Part shown: in pieces, positions 8,430 through 18,493 of the stretch
Layout: every line of letters starts with the position of its first letter
How positions within the stretch are numbered: position 1 is the first letter of the stretch
Source: Bacteroidia bacterium
GTDB lineage: Bacteria; Bacteroidota; Bacteroidia; J057; JADKCL01
Assembly (NCBI GenBank): GCA_020635905.1
Contig: JACJYV010000007.1
Span: 434,001 to 498,000 of the forward strand
DNA: 64,000 nt
Reading direction: 5' to 3'
Notes under the pieces: model-generated
Told to the model about the DNA's origin: nothing
The model's input: the letters and a program-made list of their open reading frames with translations, nothing else
Database searches by the model: none
Translations under genes and position numbers: made by a program

Positions 8430-11036
8430 TCAGGGGGTGTCCACCCGTGGTTTTCGTTTGAAGGGATTTTTAAAATTCTGGAAGAGATTTTTCAGGTTGG
8501 TTCCGCCGTTTTCCCCCTCTTGTTCCACCTCAATCCAGTCCTCCACTTTATTGGTATCCTGCTCGCCAAAGAGGGTTTCCACCTCGTTTTTGAAGCCAGC
8601 TTTTACCTCTTCCTTCTCTTTCACCACCCCTGCTGCGATGGCATTGCGCACGTGGTTTCCGTCCAGGGCAAAGGAGGGATCGTCCACCGTGCCTTTGATG
8701 CGAATGGGCAGAATCACCTTCAAATCCGTGCCTTCGTCCTCGTTGATGTACTCTGCAATGCGCGGATTGGTGGATTTACGGGCCAGAAGTTTGGGCATTT
8801 CGATTTTCAGGTAATAATCCAGGGTCTGGTCGAAGCCGTGACTGCCCCGCACTTTCAGGTTGAAATCCATAGCGGTCAGTTCCATGTCGGGCACGATAAA
8901 ATGCGCTTTGGAGATCTGAAAATCAGTTTGCACGTCAGAAAAGCGGGCATCACGCAGTTTATCGAGCTTCACAAAGCCAGCCAGTGAATTGAGCGGCTCG
9001 TAATCGAGCAGGCGGCCATCCTTCACAGCAACGTGGCCTTTGGCCTCGAGGGTGGGCTCATTGAGTTCCAGCAGGTTGTTGATGGTGCCTTTCAGGTCCA
9101 CATTTCCTGAAGTGGTGCCGTACATTTTGTCGTCCAAAAGGGTAAAATCGCCCAACTGACCAAAGGTATGCAGGGTTTTATTCACATCCAGATTGTCCCA
9201 ATAGACCTTCATGACCGCATTCAGCTCCTTGTCTGAAACAGCCACCAGCCGCCCTGAAAGGGCGGAACTGCCTCCAAATGCATCAAAGGAAAGCCCGTCC
9301 AGGGTGACTTCACCCGGGGTCAGATGTACTTTTCCCTTGAGATTTTTGGCTTCCAGATTTTGCAATCTGAAGTCGGCCACGTTGGCAGCCAGGGTAAAAT
9401 CCAGTCGCTGAGGAAGTTCCAGTTTGTAGGTTTCTTTGGCATTTTCCCCACCTGCTGTTTCATCTTCCTTTAGCAGTTGGTTGATATCCAGGTGATTGGA
9501 GTTCAGATCCAGAATGGCGGTCAGGGTGCCGGTCGAATCAAAGAAATAAGGGAGATAAGAGGTGAAAATACCCTTTACCCCAAAGTCAGAATCGCCGATT
9601 TTGCCCTTGAGGCTGGCCACTTCTGCGCGGTTATTATTGAGCGAAACCTGGCCTGAAAGTCCCTGCAAGGGATATTTCAGATGCTTTTCCACCACCGTGA
9701 CCTGATTCAGTCCCAGGCTTCCTTCTGCTTTGAATTTATTATAATTCCCTTTTCTGAAGTCGTCGGTCGTGCCCTTGCCGTTCAAATCCAGTTTGATCTG
9801 GCCTTTGAGTTCCGTTTCGGGGGCAAATTTTGGGTAAAACTCCTGAAAATCATGCAAATCCAGGTCGCCTTTGAGGGCAAAATCCAGATTTCCCTTGTTG
9901 AAATTGGTGTAATTCATTTTTCCGCTCAGGGCATGATCGTTCAGTTTGGCGGTCATTTTTTCAATGTGGATGCCCGAAGCAGCCTCTTTTTTGCTGTTCC
10001 AGAGAAAGTTTCCATTCAGATTCACATCAGTAAGGCGGGTCTCAAAGTCTGTGTAGCGAAAGGAGCCGTCTTTGACGGAATATTCTGCAAATACCTCAGG
10101 ATCAGAATTTTTGCTGCTTACTCCCCGCACATATCCTTCCAGCTTGAATTCGCCTGTGTATTCATATTCACGCCCTGTATCGAGCAAGCCACCAGGCAGC
10201 ACAGAAAGGAAGCTGTCAAATGAATTGCGGTTGCTGGCAAAGGCAAAATCCATGAAGAAATCGCCTTTATTTTGCTCTTCCAGCTTGCCATTGATGCCAA
10301 TGGAGAGCGTTTTCGCGGTGATTTCACCGTTGGTGAAAGTCAGTTTGAGCTGTTCAGCCGCATCAATTTCCACTTTGGAGACCAGACCCAATTTTTGCCC
10401 TTCCAGGTAAACCGTGCCGCCTGTGTTGAGGGTTTTCATCAGCAATCCACCTTTGAGATCCAGATTTGCCAATTGGTCCTCCATTCTGCCTGAAAGATCC
10501 AGGTCAATGTCCTCAATTTCAATGAAATCGTTGTTTTTGAGGTCTGAGTAGGTGAATTTTCCTTTGAAAAGCTGTCCGTTTCTCAAGGCAAGTTCCACTT
10601 TGGAAGGCGCCTCGTCAGCGTCCTTATGTTTGGCTTTAAACAGGTTTCCGTAGTTCCAGAGGCCTTTTTTGTCGCGTTGCAGAAAAACAGTAGGCTGGTC
10701 CAGGGAGATGCCCAATACTTCGTATTGATCTGAAAAGAAAGACATGATGTCCACCTTGAAAGTGGCTTGTTCAATCGAAATAAAGGGAGATTCGGCCGTG
10801 TATTCTTTGGGATTCAGTTGGAGGCGGTCAAGGTCTATGGCCACCCGGGGAAAGCTTTTGATAAATGAAACATCCGTTCCACCCAGTTCAATGTCTGCAT
10901 CCAGGGCCTTTTCCAGTTCCTGAACCACCATCAGGTGAATTTTATCCCGAAACACATACCCCAGAATCATGCCCGAAATCAGCGCTATACTGACGCACGA
11001 AATTGAGAATACGGCGAAACGCTTTAAAAACTTCAT
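8430..11036 (-). CDS. AsmA family envelope protein
   Basis: The product is about 868 residues, with one N-terminal membrane helix (about 8-28) followed by a long repetitive beta-rich region and an AsmA-like C-terminal region (VKLDKLRDARFSDVQTDFQI… and ILPIRIKGTVDDPSFALDG). AsmA-like proteins span the periplasm and are implicated in lipid transport and outer-membrane biogenesis. The ATG at 11036 gives MKFLKRF before the helix. An upstream TTG (11066) is possible but would leave almost no leader behind the TAACTTTG element at 11078-11085. First gene of the AsmA / lipoprotein / DUF3160 operon. Confidence 0.87.
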   Translation of the reverse strand: MKFLKRFAVFSISCVSIALISGMILGYVFRDKIHLMVVQELEKALDADIELGGTDVSFIKSFPRVAIDLDRLQLNPKEYTAESPFISIEQATFKVDIMSFFSDQYEVLGISLDQPTVFLQRDKKGLWNYGNLFKAKHKDADEAPSKVELALRNGQLFKGKFTYSDLKNNDFIEIEDIDLDLSGRMEDQLANLDLKGGLLMKTLNTGGTVYLEGQKLGLVSKVEIDAAEQLKLTFTNGEITAKTLSIGINGKLEEQNKGDFFMDFAFASNRNSFDSFLSVLPGGLLDTGREYEYTGEFKLEGYVRGVSSKNSDPEVFAEYSVKDGSFRYTDFETRLTDVNLNGNFLWNSKKEAASGIHIEKMTAKLNDHALSGKMNYTNFNKGNLDFALKGDLDLHDFQEFYPKFAPETELKGQIKLDLNGKGTTDDFRKGNYNKFKAEGSLGLNQVTVVEKHLKYPLQGLSGQVSLNNNRAEVASLKGKIGDSDFGVKGIFTSYLPYFFDSTGTLTAILDLNSNHLDINQLLKEDETAGGENAKETYKLELPQRLDFTLAANVADFRLQNLEAKNLKGKVHLTPGEVTLDGLSFDAFGGSSALSGRLVAVSDKELNAVMKVYWDNLDVNKTLHTFGQLGDFTLLDDKMYGTTSGNVDLKGTINNLLELNEPTLEAKGHVAVKDGRLLDYEPLNSLAGFVKLDKLRDARFSDVQTDFQISKAHFIVPDMELTAMDFNLKVRGSHGFDQTLDYYLKIEMPKLLARKSTNPRIAEYINEDEGTDLKVILPIRIKGTVDDPSFALDGNHVRNAIAAGVVKEKEEVKAGFKNEVETLFGEQDTNKVEDWIEVEQEGENGGTNLKNLFQNFKNPFKRKPRVDTP

Positions 11037-11077
11037 AAGTTTGTCGGCCTTGGTTAATGTACACAACGCCGCAGTTT

Positions 11078-11085
11078 CAAAGTTA
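11078..11085 (-). promoter_or_regulatory. Bacteroidota -7 element for the AsmA operon
   Basis: On the minus strand the sequence reads TAACTTTG, an exact TAnnTTTG match, about 40 bases before the chosen ATG. No clear -33 TTG was found at the usual distance, so the call rests on the -7 box and its position. Confidence 0.45.
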
Positions 11086-11318
11086 AGTATTCACTTTTTA
11101 GGCTTTATCCACTTATTAAGAGCAGGGTGTATAGAAGTGAGGTCGTTGCTGGAAAATTTTAATTTTTTAAAGGGTCAAACGGGGGCGAAATGGCCGATTT
11201 TTTACACCTTTTTGAAGGCATTTTTTCAGGGAAAAAGAAGCGATTTTGAAAACAATTTTCTCCTGTACGGGTTCCAATGCCTCGCAGGTTTGAGTTATGC
11301 ACAGTTGAATTTTCTGCC

Positions 11319-12080
11319 ATGAAAAAGAAATTGAAATACTTGTTTCTGGGCCTTGGGGGGCTGTTTTTGCTTGTCATTTTGGGCGCTTTGGTGGCGGGCT
11401 GGATGCTTAACAAACCTATGCCTGAGGGAAAAGAGGATGCCAAAGCAGAGGCCCTGGCCGATGAGATGCTGGCTGCTGTGAATATACAAGCCTGGGACTC
11501 ACTGAAATACCTGAGTTGGAACCTGGGCGAAGTGCATGATTTTTTCTGGGACCGTGAAAGAAATCTGGTGGAGGTGAAGTGGGGAGGCAAACGGGTGTTG
11601 CTCAATCCTGAAACCAGAGCGGGCAAGGCTTATTTAGAGGGGAAGGAAGTCGGTGATGAGGAAAATGAAGCGGTGTGTGAAGATGCCTTTCGCTGGTTTG
11701 CGAATGACGGTTTCTGGCTCCTTTCCTTCACCAAAGTTCGCGACCCGGGCACGGTACGCAAATATGTGGATCTTCCAGACGGTGGCCGTGGCTTGCTGGT
11801 TACCTGGAGTTCGGGCGGGGTTACGCCGGGTGATTCCTACCTCTGGAAGGTTGGCCCTGATGGATTGCCCCTCTCCTGGCAGTTGTGGGCCCAGGTTTTG
11901 CCTGTGGGTGGCCTTGAATTCGCCTATTCAGACTGGATTACCCTGTATAACGGAGCCAAAATTCCCCTTCTTCAAACCGGGCAGCTTTGGGATATGAAAT
12001 TTCCATCCGTCAAGGCAGGGCAGACGCTGGGTGAATTTGGCTTGCAGGAAGACCCATTTTTGCCGATTTTGGGGAATTGA
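11319..12080 (+). CDS. Membrane-anchored or exported protein, DUF6503-like
   Basis: The chosen ATG gives MKKKLKYLFLGLGGLFLLVI, a basic start plus one hydrophobic helix (about residues 5-27). An earlier in-frame codon adds 14 unlikely residues. The 253-residue protein then shows a pattern known from DUF6503-like proteins: WDSLKYLSW…HDFFWDRERNLVEV…AFRWFANDGFWLLSFTKVRDPG. These resemble LolA-type lipid-binding folds, but that is inference. It is followed 24 bp later by the acylphosphatase gene. Confidence 0.7.
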   Translation: MKKKLKYLFLGLGGLFLLVILGALVAGWMLNKPMPEGKEDAKAEALADEMLAAVNIQAWDSLKYLSWNLGEVHDFFWDRERNLVEVKWGGKRVLLNPETRAGKAYLEGKEVGDEENEAVCEDAFRWFANDGFWLLSFTKVRDPGTVRKYVDLPDGGRGLLVTWSSGGVTPGDSYLWKVGPDGLPLSWQLWAQVLPVGGLEFAYSDWITLYNGAKIPLLQTGQLWDMKFPSVKAGQTLGEFGLQEDPFLPILGN

Positions 12081-12104
12081 TTAAGCAAAAGTTCAATTTC
12101 GCCC

Positions 12105-12371
12105 ATGATCAGACGTCATTATTTCTTTTCAGGAAAGGTACAGGGAGTGTGGTTCAGGGCCACTTCAAAACAATTTGCCCAGGAAATTGGTGGAATTAAT
12201 GGCTGGGTAAAAAACCTGCCCGATGGGCGGGTTGAATGCCTGGCCGAAGGCCCCGCCTCTAAACTTCAGGAGTTTGAGGTGAAACTCGAACAAAAATTCA
12301 ACATTTCAGGCATAGAGTACCGCGAGGAGCCCGCCCTTTCAGACCTTCAGGGCTTTGAAATTATTCGCTGA
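12105..12371 (+). CDS. acyP: Acylphosphatase
   Basis: The 88-residue length is typical. The N-terminal loop GKVQGVWFRATSKQFA contains the family phosphate-binding loop and conserved arginine, and the later INGWVKNLPDGRVE segment carries the catalytic asparagine. The enzyme hydrolyses carboxyl-phosphate bonds such as those of acetyl or carbamoyl phosphate. It is cytoplasmic, with no signal peptide. The start at 12105 immediately precedes the conserved region. Confidence 0.95.
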   Translation: MIRRHYFFSGKVQGVWFRATSKQFAQEIGGINGWVKNLPDGRVECLAEGPASKLQEFEVKLEQKFNISGIEYREEPALSDLQGFEIIR

Positions 12372-12557
12372 AAGCAGAATTCCCCCGCTTAATTTCTGAT
12401 ACAAATCCATTCCCCTTCAATATTCACCTTTTGAAACAGATGGGCTGGGTTTTCGCACAGTTCAGGCATTAAAAGCATTAGCTAAATTGGAAATTCTTTT
12501 TTTCTTTTGCGAGATTACGTAAATTCTGTTTTACAAGTGGTTAGAATAATTACGATC

Positions 12558-15176
12558 GTGGAATTTTTTAAATTTTTGTACCGTCCGTTTGCTTTGCTTG
12601 CAATATTGATGGCGTCGGTTACCTGGGTTAATTCGCAGACCTATACCACCAACAGTGCCACCACCCTGGTTACGCAGGGGTGTTATGAGTTGGTGAATGG
12701 CGCCAACCTGAGGGGCAGCGTGTGGAATAATACGAAAATTGACCTCAATAATCCTTTTGATTTCACCTTCAACGTGACCATGGACAACCCCGTGAACCCC
12801 TCGTCACCTGCAGGTGACGGGATGGCTTTCGTGCTGCAAACCACAGGACTTTCAGCCCTGAGTAATGCTGGCGCTGGTCTGGGTTATGCCCAGCCTCCCG
12901 GGGGGATTTATGGCCCAATTACTCCTTCCTTCGCAGTCGAATTGGATATCTGGGGCAATGGTGGGGGCGTGATCGACATGGCAGGTGGGGTCCACCACAT
13001 TGCCTGCCACATCAACGGCTCTATCACCACCGTGGCCATTGGTCCCGTGGCAGCCCGACCGGGCAACTTTCCCTGCGACGACGGCGTCTGCCGTCCGCTG
13101 AGGATCAAATGGGTCCCCGCAGGGGACTCTATCTATGTATGGTACGACAACGTGCCGCGCATTGCCACCACCTACAACATCAAGGGACTATTCCCCACCA
13201 CCCAGGTTTACTGGGGGCTGACAGGCTCCTCTGGCAGCGTTGGACCTGGCGTCATTACTGCCTGCTGGGATTTTGCCAATGCAGGACCAGATCCTGAGAT
13301 TTGTTCAGACAGCTTACTGGTGCTCAACGGTTCAGGGGGAACCACCTATTCCTGGACAGATTTGAATAATAACGTGCCTACCTGGCTTTCAGGAGCCAAT
13401 ACTGCCAATCCCACCGTCACCAATCCTCCCGCAGGCAACAGCACCCTGCAGGTCACCGTCACCAATTCGTATGGATGTGTGGACCAGGATCAGGTGGTGA
13501 TTGAATCAGATCCGGCCATTCCCACGGCTAATGCCGGGCCGGATTCCACCTTTTGCAGCACTTCTTTGATCAACCTGTTTGGCAATAATCCCAACCCGGG
13601 CACCGGGCAGTGGTCCATGCTGGGAGGCTCCATCTCACCTACGGTGAGCCAGCCCTTCAACTGGCTTTCGCCCGTAACAGGGTGGGGAGGGGGACCCTTT
13701 CCAGCAACTTTTGCCGTGCAATGGAAAATTTCCTCCAATACCCCCTGGAATAATTGCCCAACCACCTACGATACGGTCAATATCACCATTGTCCAGGCCC
13801 CATCTGCAGATGCAGGCCCCAATAACGACTCGCTTTGCTCGGGTGAAACCCTGACCCTCAACGGATCAGGGGTTGGCGCAAACCAATATCTCTGGTGGCC
13901 CTCCACGGGAGTGGTAAACCCTAATTCTGCAGTTACTGATCTCAGTATCAGCAACACCTCGGCCCCGGCCAATTACTTCACCGCTTCTTATTATCACCTC
14001 ACGGTGACCGACACGGTGACCGGCTGTTCTGCAGTGGACAGCATCAGGATTTGGGTGGCTGATCCGCCCAGTTATGTCTTCGCCGCAGGGCGTGATACCC
14101 TTTTCTGCCGCAAGGATACCATGACCATTACCATTGACTCCATAGATTTTTGGTATGATCAGATTTTCTGGAATCCCACCGCAGGGCTGATCAATTACGG
14201 GGGAGCAGGTCAATCTTATGCCGCCTCGCCCGACACCACCACGACTTATGTGATCACCACCAGCAACAGCAAGTGGGGATGTGAGTACCACGATTCGGTC
14301 ACGATTACCCTTTCCAATGTGGGTCTTCAGGGGTTGGAGGACCAGAAAATCTGCAGAGGGGACACAGTCAGAATCAGCGTATTGGCCGATTCTGCGGCCA
14401 ATACCATCATGTGGACTTCCAATCCCGGCTCATGGATCGCTACAGAAAATAACGCCTCCACCCTGGTTTCCCCTCCAGCCACCACCGAATACACCGTGAT
14501 GGTAATGGATACCACGGGCCTTTGCGATCCCGGGCAGGGCAGCCTCACTGTGTATGTGCAGGAATTGACTCTCACCCTTTCAGGAACGCCTTTGAATACG
14601 GTGCTTTTCCCGGGAGAAATCGTGATAAACCCGGGCCAGACTGCCACTTTGAGTTCCACTTTGGGAACCACCAGCACAAGTACCTTTACCTATAGTTGGG
14701 CTGGCAGCCCAACCATTACATGTGCCACCTGCCCTGAAACTGAAGTGACTCCTGTTGCTACTGCCTGGAATGCAGGAGATGGGTCAGTATTTCCCTATAC
14801 CCTGACTGTGACCGACGACAGTTCAAATTGTGAAGTCGAAGAAACCATCAATGTGCGCTTTGATATTTTTGAAGCCCCCAATGTATTTACACCCAACGGA
14901 GACGGATTCAATGATTTTCTGTACGTGAATTACCATGGCCCCATGGAGTATAAAGCTTCCATTTTCGACCGTTGGGGTCGTCGCCTGTTCCAGACTGAAA
15001 ACAAAACGGTGAACTGGGATGGAAACGATATGAGTGGAAAACCCGCCAACGAGGGCGTGTATTATCTGGTGATTGAAATCGAGAATAATCCCAACATCAG
15101 CCCCGACCTTTGGATCCCCGAAGGCAAGAAAAATGAGGGTAGAAACAGGGTTTACGCGGTTACTTTGCTCAGATAA
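12558..15176 (+). CDS. L-type lectin-like T9SS cargo with CHU_C sorting domain
   Basis: Large exported protein of about 872 residues. Residues about 25-230 resemble a bacterial legume-lectin-like domain (CYELVNGANLRGSVW…, GDGMAFVLQT, SFAVELDIWGNGG). Several Ig/PKD-like modules follow with repeated AGPD…C starts. The last about 90 residues form a gliding-motility-associated domain (APNVFTPNGDGFNDF … FDRWGRRLF … WDGNDMSGKPANEGVYY), a T9SS type B signal. No ATG precedes the signal peptide. I chose the GTG at 12558; a TTG at 12507 is the alternative. It probably binds surface or environmental glycans (inference). Confidence 0.82.
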   Translation: MEFFKFLYRPFALLAILMASVTWVNSQTYTTNSATTLVTQGCYELVNGANLRGSVWNNTKIDLNNPFDFTFNVTMDNPVNPSSPAGDGMAFVLQTTGLSALSNAGAGLGYAQPPGGIYGPITPSFAVELDIWGNGGGVIDMAGGVHHIACHINGSITTVAIGPVAARPGNFPCDDGVCRPLRIKWVPAGDSIYVWYDNVPRIATTYNIKGLFPTTQVYWGLTGSSGSVGPGVITACWDFANAGPDPEICSDSLLVLNGSGGTTYSWTDLNNNVPTWLSGANTANPTVTNPPAGNSTLQVTVTNSYGCVDQDQVVIESDPAIPTANAGPDSTFCSTSLINLFGNNPNPGTGQWSMLGGSISPTVSQPFNWLSPVTGWGGGPFPATFAVQWKISSNTPWNNCPTTYDTVNITIVQAPSADAGPNNDSLCSGETLTLNGSGVGANQYLWWPSTGVVNPNSAVTDLSISNTSAPANYFTASYYHLTVTDTVTGCSAVDSIRIWVADPPSYVFAAGRDTLFCRKDTMTITIDSIDFWYDQIFWNPTAGLINYGGAGQSYAASPDTTTTYVITTSNSKWGCEYHDSVTITLSNVGLQGLEDQKICRGDTVRISVLADSAANTIMWTSNPGSWIATENNASTLVSPPATTEYTVMVMDTTGLCDPGQGSLTVYVQELTLTLSGTPLNTVLFPGEIVINPGQTATLSSTLGTTSTSTFTYSWAGSPTITCATCPETEVTPVATAWNAGDGSVFPYTLTVTDDSSNCEVEETINVRFDIFEAPNVFTPNGDGFNDFLYVNYHGPMEYKASIFDRWGRRLFQTENKTVNWDGNDMSGKPANEGVYYLVIEIENNPNISPDLWIPEGKKNEGRNRVYAVTLLR

Positions 15177-15240
15177 GATCAAATCTGAAAAATGTGAATA
15201 ACATCCCTCTTCTCAGGTTCAGCCTTGAAAAGAAAATAAT

Positions 15241-15248
15241 TACTTTTG
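15241..15248 (+). promoter_or_regulatory. Bacteroidota -7 element before the TPR gene
   Basis: TACTTTTG matches TAnnTTTG exactly and lies 13 bases before the ATG at 15262. A -33 TTG at the ideal spacing was not seen. Confidence 0.4.
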
Positions 15249-15261
15249 CCCAAGGTTAAGC

Positions 15262-16488
15262 ATGAGGATTCTCATCCAAATATTATTGTTTTCCTTCCTT
15301 GCTCAGGCGGCATTCGGACAGGTATTGACTGCCCGAAACCATTTTATGTTGGCGCAGGCGAGGTACAGATCACAGGCCTATCAGCTTGCTGCAGAGGAAT
15401 TTACCAAAGCACTTGATCGTGATCCCAATTACGCAAACGCCTGGATTGGCCGTGGCCTTTCCAACATGTACCTGGGCGAATACACAGAAGCCCTGCGTGA
15501 CTGTAATAAGGCCATAAATTTATTTCCCAACGAACCTCTTTATTACCAAAGCAGAGGACGGGTAAAAACTGCGATGGGGAATCCCAAAGGCGCAATCACA
15601 GACTTTGAAAAAGCCATTTCCCTGGATTCTGCCTGTTTTAAGGCCTACTTTTCGCTGGGTGAGGCTTATCTGGCCCTTGGAAATCCTGATGAAGCAGAAA
15701 AAGACTTTTCAAGAGCCCTGAGTCTGGATCCCAAATTTGTGATGGCCTGGAAATGCAGGGGCGAGTCGCGGTTGTTGAGGGGAAACTACTCGGAAGCGCG
15801 TGACGATCTGGCCACAGCGCTCATGATTGATGCCAATTTTCCCGAAGCCTGGATGCTGAAAGGCAAAACCAATATAGAATTGGGCTATTATGACCAGGCC
15901 CATGAGGACGAAAGCACTGCAATTAAGCTTGATCCTGAGCTGGCGCTGGCTTTTTATTACCGCGGAACGGTCAATCAGTATCTGGGAGAATATGTGCTGG
16001 CGGTGCAGGATTATAACTCAGCCATTGACCTGGATAAATCCAAAAAAGAATCCTGGCTGATGAGGGGAATTTGTACCCGGGAAATGGGGGATGCCAAAAA
16101 GGCAGCCAAGGATTTTTCAACCGCAATTCGCCGTGACAAGGAATATGTGCAAGGCTATGTGGAAAGGGGAAATACCATGATCATGCTTGAAAAGCCCAGA
16201 AAGGCGGAAAAAGATTTTAGTATGGCCATTGAATTGGATCAGAAAAATCTCGATCTTCGCATGCTGAGAGGAGATTTGCTCTCCACTCTCGCTGATTTTC
16301 AGGGCGCTTCACGGGATTACGACTTCGTCGTGGCCAAAGATCCCGAAAACGCCAGGGCTCAATTCGGTCTGGGAAATGCCAAATACCAGATCGGGAACAT
16401 TGCAGGAGCTTGCGAAAACTGGCACAAGGCTAATGATTTGGGAATTCCTGAAGCAATGGAAAAGATCAATTCATTTTGTATCAAATAA
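15262..16488 (+). CDS. Exported tetratricopeptide repeat protein
   Basis: The 408-residue protein has an N-terminal signal peptide (ILLFSFLAQAAFGQ, cleavage near residue 19) followed by about ten consecutive TPR units of 34 residues, with the repeated signature of A-W/F-x-x-x-G…Y…A…D…A-I-x-L-D-P. The repeats fill nearly the whole mature protein; there is no enzymatic domain. TPR arrays mediate protein-protein contacts, and this one would act in the periplasm or at the outer membrane. It lies 140 bp upstream of the OmpA gene. Confidence 0.9.
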   Translation: MRILIQILLFSFLAQAAFGQVLTARNHFMLAQARYRSQAYQLAAEEFTKALDRDPNYANAWIGRGLSNMYLGEYTEALRDCNKAINLFPNEPLYYQSRGRVKTAMGNPKGAITDFEKAISLDSACFKAYFSLGEAYLALGNPDEAEKDFSRALSLDPKFVMAWKCRGESRLLRGNYSEARDDLATALMIDANFPEAWMLKGKTNIELGYYDQAHEDESTAIKLDPELALAFYYRGTVNQYLGEYVLAVQDYNSAIDLDKSKKESWLMRGICTREMGDAKKAAKDFSTAIRRDKEYVQGYVERGNTMIMLEKPRKAEKDFSMAIELDQKNLDLRMLRGDLLSTLADFQGASRDYDFVVAKDPENARAQFGLGNAKYQIGNIAGACENWHKANDLGIPEAMEKINSFCIK

Positions 16489-16630
16489 TCCGCGCATTTT
16501 TTATTTTAGATTTTCCAGCTTCAAACAGGTTCCTTATTGGGAATCGTTGCGATTTAGCTTAACTTTACAACGGTTTTGCAGGCCGCAAAAATTGACACAA
16601 ACAAATTAATTCTATTTAAACAGAGCAATC

Positions 16631-18358
16631 ATGAGCAGTCGTTATTTTCTTTCTATCCTGATGGCATTTTCCCTGCTCTTCGGGGCCAGCCTCAAGGCAC
16701 AAACCCCCACCAAGAAATATGCCCTCAAGGACTCGATCAACGTCAGGGACAAGGACAAAATGAGACAGTGGTCCTACGAAAACAACCTGACCAATTACCC
16801 CGCTAAAAAAAGGAATAACTGGGCCCTGGGTTTCAAGGGAGGTTATTCATTCATTTCTGGTGACGTCAGGGCAGAAGCTGCCCCTGGTTTTGCCATCAAC
16901 CTGCGTAAAGCCCTCGGGCACACCGTGTCCCTGCGCGCAGAAGTGGGTTACTCCATTGCCAAGGGCCAGAACTGGCGCGACAATGGTGGGTTTCTGAAAA
17001 ATGATGCCCTCAACGGCACCAATAATCCCGCCGCGGATTACACTGTGCTGACTCACCCCTTCGTATTTTACAACTTCAGAAGCCAGCTTTGGGACGGATC
17101 CCTGCAGGCAGTTTTCAACCTGAACAACATCAATTTCTACAAAAAGAATCCCAAGTGGAATCTGCTGGCTTTTGCCGGGATTGGTGCAATGCTGTATCGT
17201 ACGAATGTGGATGCCCTTGACGCCAGTGGCAGCACCTACGATTACACCATGGTTTCCAATACCCTCCGCGATGGAAGTCTGACCACGGCCCAGGCCAGAA
17301 AAGACGTGCTGAATCAGTTGAATAACATGATGGACGGCACCTACGAAACCATGGGCCAAAGCCACACCACAGCTCCCAAGATTGGTGATTACACCTTCCT
17401 GGGTACCGCAACCGTTGGTTTTGGACTGGCTTACCGCGTGAGCCGCCGGGTTGACCTGACTTTTGAGCAAAAAGCCACCCTTACTTTCGATGATCTGGTG
17501 GACGGACAGCGTTGGGAAGAAACCCTGACCCTGACCAGCAATTTTGACTATGCCATGCTGACCTCGCTGGGTATCAATTTCCGCATTGGTAAAGGCGAAG
17601 ATGCCCTCTGGTGGCAGAACCCGCTGGATGAGCCTCTCGACCGTATCCGCAACATGGACCTCTCCATGGACAAAGCCAATAAAGATTCTGACGGAGACGG
17701 CGTAATGGACCTGTATGACAAAGAGGCCCTGACTCCAAAAGACGCAGTCGTGGACGTAAAAGGCCGCGCCATTGACTCTGACGGCGATGGTCTCCAGGAT
17801 TTCCGCGATGCTGAGCCCTTCTCACCCAAGGGTGCTCAGGTGGATTCCCAGGGCGCAGCCCTGGATTCTGACAAAGACGGTGTGATCGATCTCTATGACG
17901 ATGAACCCAATACCCCCGCTGGTAAGCAGGTGGATGCCAAAGGACGCACCATCAATGTGCAGACCTCAACCGTATCTGCGGCAGCGCTTGATCTGAACGA
18001 AATGATGCCTATCGTCAACTTTGACTTTGGCAAAACTGAAGTGAAGCAGTCCTACTACGCGCAACTGTATCAGGTTGCCAAGATCATGAAGGACAATCCG
18101 TCCATCAAGATTCGGGTAACGGGACACGCTGACAACCGCAATACTTCTGATTTCAACCAGAAACTGGCTCTGAAACGGGCTGAAAATACGGTTGCCTTCA
18201 TGACCAAAAACTTTGGGGTGGATTCAGGCCGCTTCGTGGTTGAATCCAAAGGTTCAGGTGAACCTGTGGTAACCGACCTCCCTGATAAGCATAACACCAA
18301 AGTGGAAGACCTCCACTCCCTGAACCGTCGGGTTGAATTCTCTGTAATTACCCAGTAA
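16631..18358 (+). CDS. OmpA family protein with thrombospondin type-3 repeats
   Basis: A signal peptide (LMAFSLLFGASLKAQ) is followed by an outer-membrane beta-barrel-like region (about 50-330), then at least three calcium-binding thrombospondin type-3 repeats (DSDGDGVMDLYD, DSDGDGLQDFRD, DSDKDGVIDLYD). The C-terminal OmpA peptidoglycan-binding domain holds INFDFGKTEVK-type, GHADNRNTSDFNQKLALKRA and NRRVEF segments. The length of 575 residues is usual for Bacteroidota OmpA proteins. It should tie the outer membrane to the cell wall. A strong terminator follows. Confidence 0.93.
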   Translation: MSSRYFLSILMAFSLLFGASLKAQTPTKKYALKDSINVRDKDKMRQWSYENNLTNYPAKKRNNWALGFKGGYSFISGDVRAEAAPGFAINLRKALGHTVSLRAEVGYSIAKGQNWRDNGGFLKNDALNGTNNPAADYTVLTHPFVFYNFRSQLWDGSLQAVFNLNNINFYKKNPKWNLLAFAGIGAMLYRTNVDALDASGSTYDYTMVSNTLRDGSLTTAQARKDVLNQLNNMMDGTYETMGQSHTTAPKIGDYTFLGTATVGFGLAYRVSRRVDLTFEQKATLTFDDLVDGQRWEETLTLTSNFDYAMLTSLGINFRIGKGEDALWWQNPLDEPLDRIRNMDLSMDKANKDSDGDGVMDLYDKEALTPKDAVVDVKGRAIDSDGDGLQDFRDAEPFSPKGAQVDSQGAALDSDKDGVIDLYDDEPNTPAGKQVDAKGRTINVQTSTVSAAALDLNEMMPIVNFDFGKTEVKQSYYAQLYQVAKIMKDNPSIKIRVTGHADNRNTSDFNQKLALKRAENTVAFMTKNFGVDSGRFVVESKGSGEPVVTDLPDKHNTKVEDLHSLNRRVEFSVITQ

Positions 18359-18370
18359 TTCCCTTCGGTG

Positions 18371-18409
18371 AAAAAGTCCCCCTGCGAGAAAGTTGCAGGG
18401 GGACTTTTT
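18371..18409 (+). terminator. Intrinsic terminator after the OmpA gene
   Basis: A 15-bp perfect stem (18371-18385 with 18395-18409), GC-rich in its middle, encloses a 9-base loop and ends in a run of T residues that continues to 18415. It lies 12 bases after the OmpA stop codon. Confidence 0.9.
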
Positions 18410-18461
18410 ATTTTTGCCGCCATTTAAACCTGCAAGGGGGCGGATTTTTGGCCTAATTGAA

Positions 18462-18469
18462 TATATTTG
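18462..18469 (+). promoter_or_regulatory. Bacteroidota -7 element before the M2 peptidase gene
   Basis: TATATTTG matches TAnnTTTG, 24 bases before the chosen ATG at 18494. Because it overlaps the alternative TTG start at 18467, it also supports the later start. Confidence 0.45.
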
Positions 18470-18493
18470 TTTTCCACTAAACCCAGATTACCC

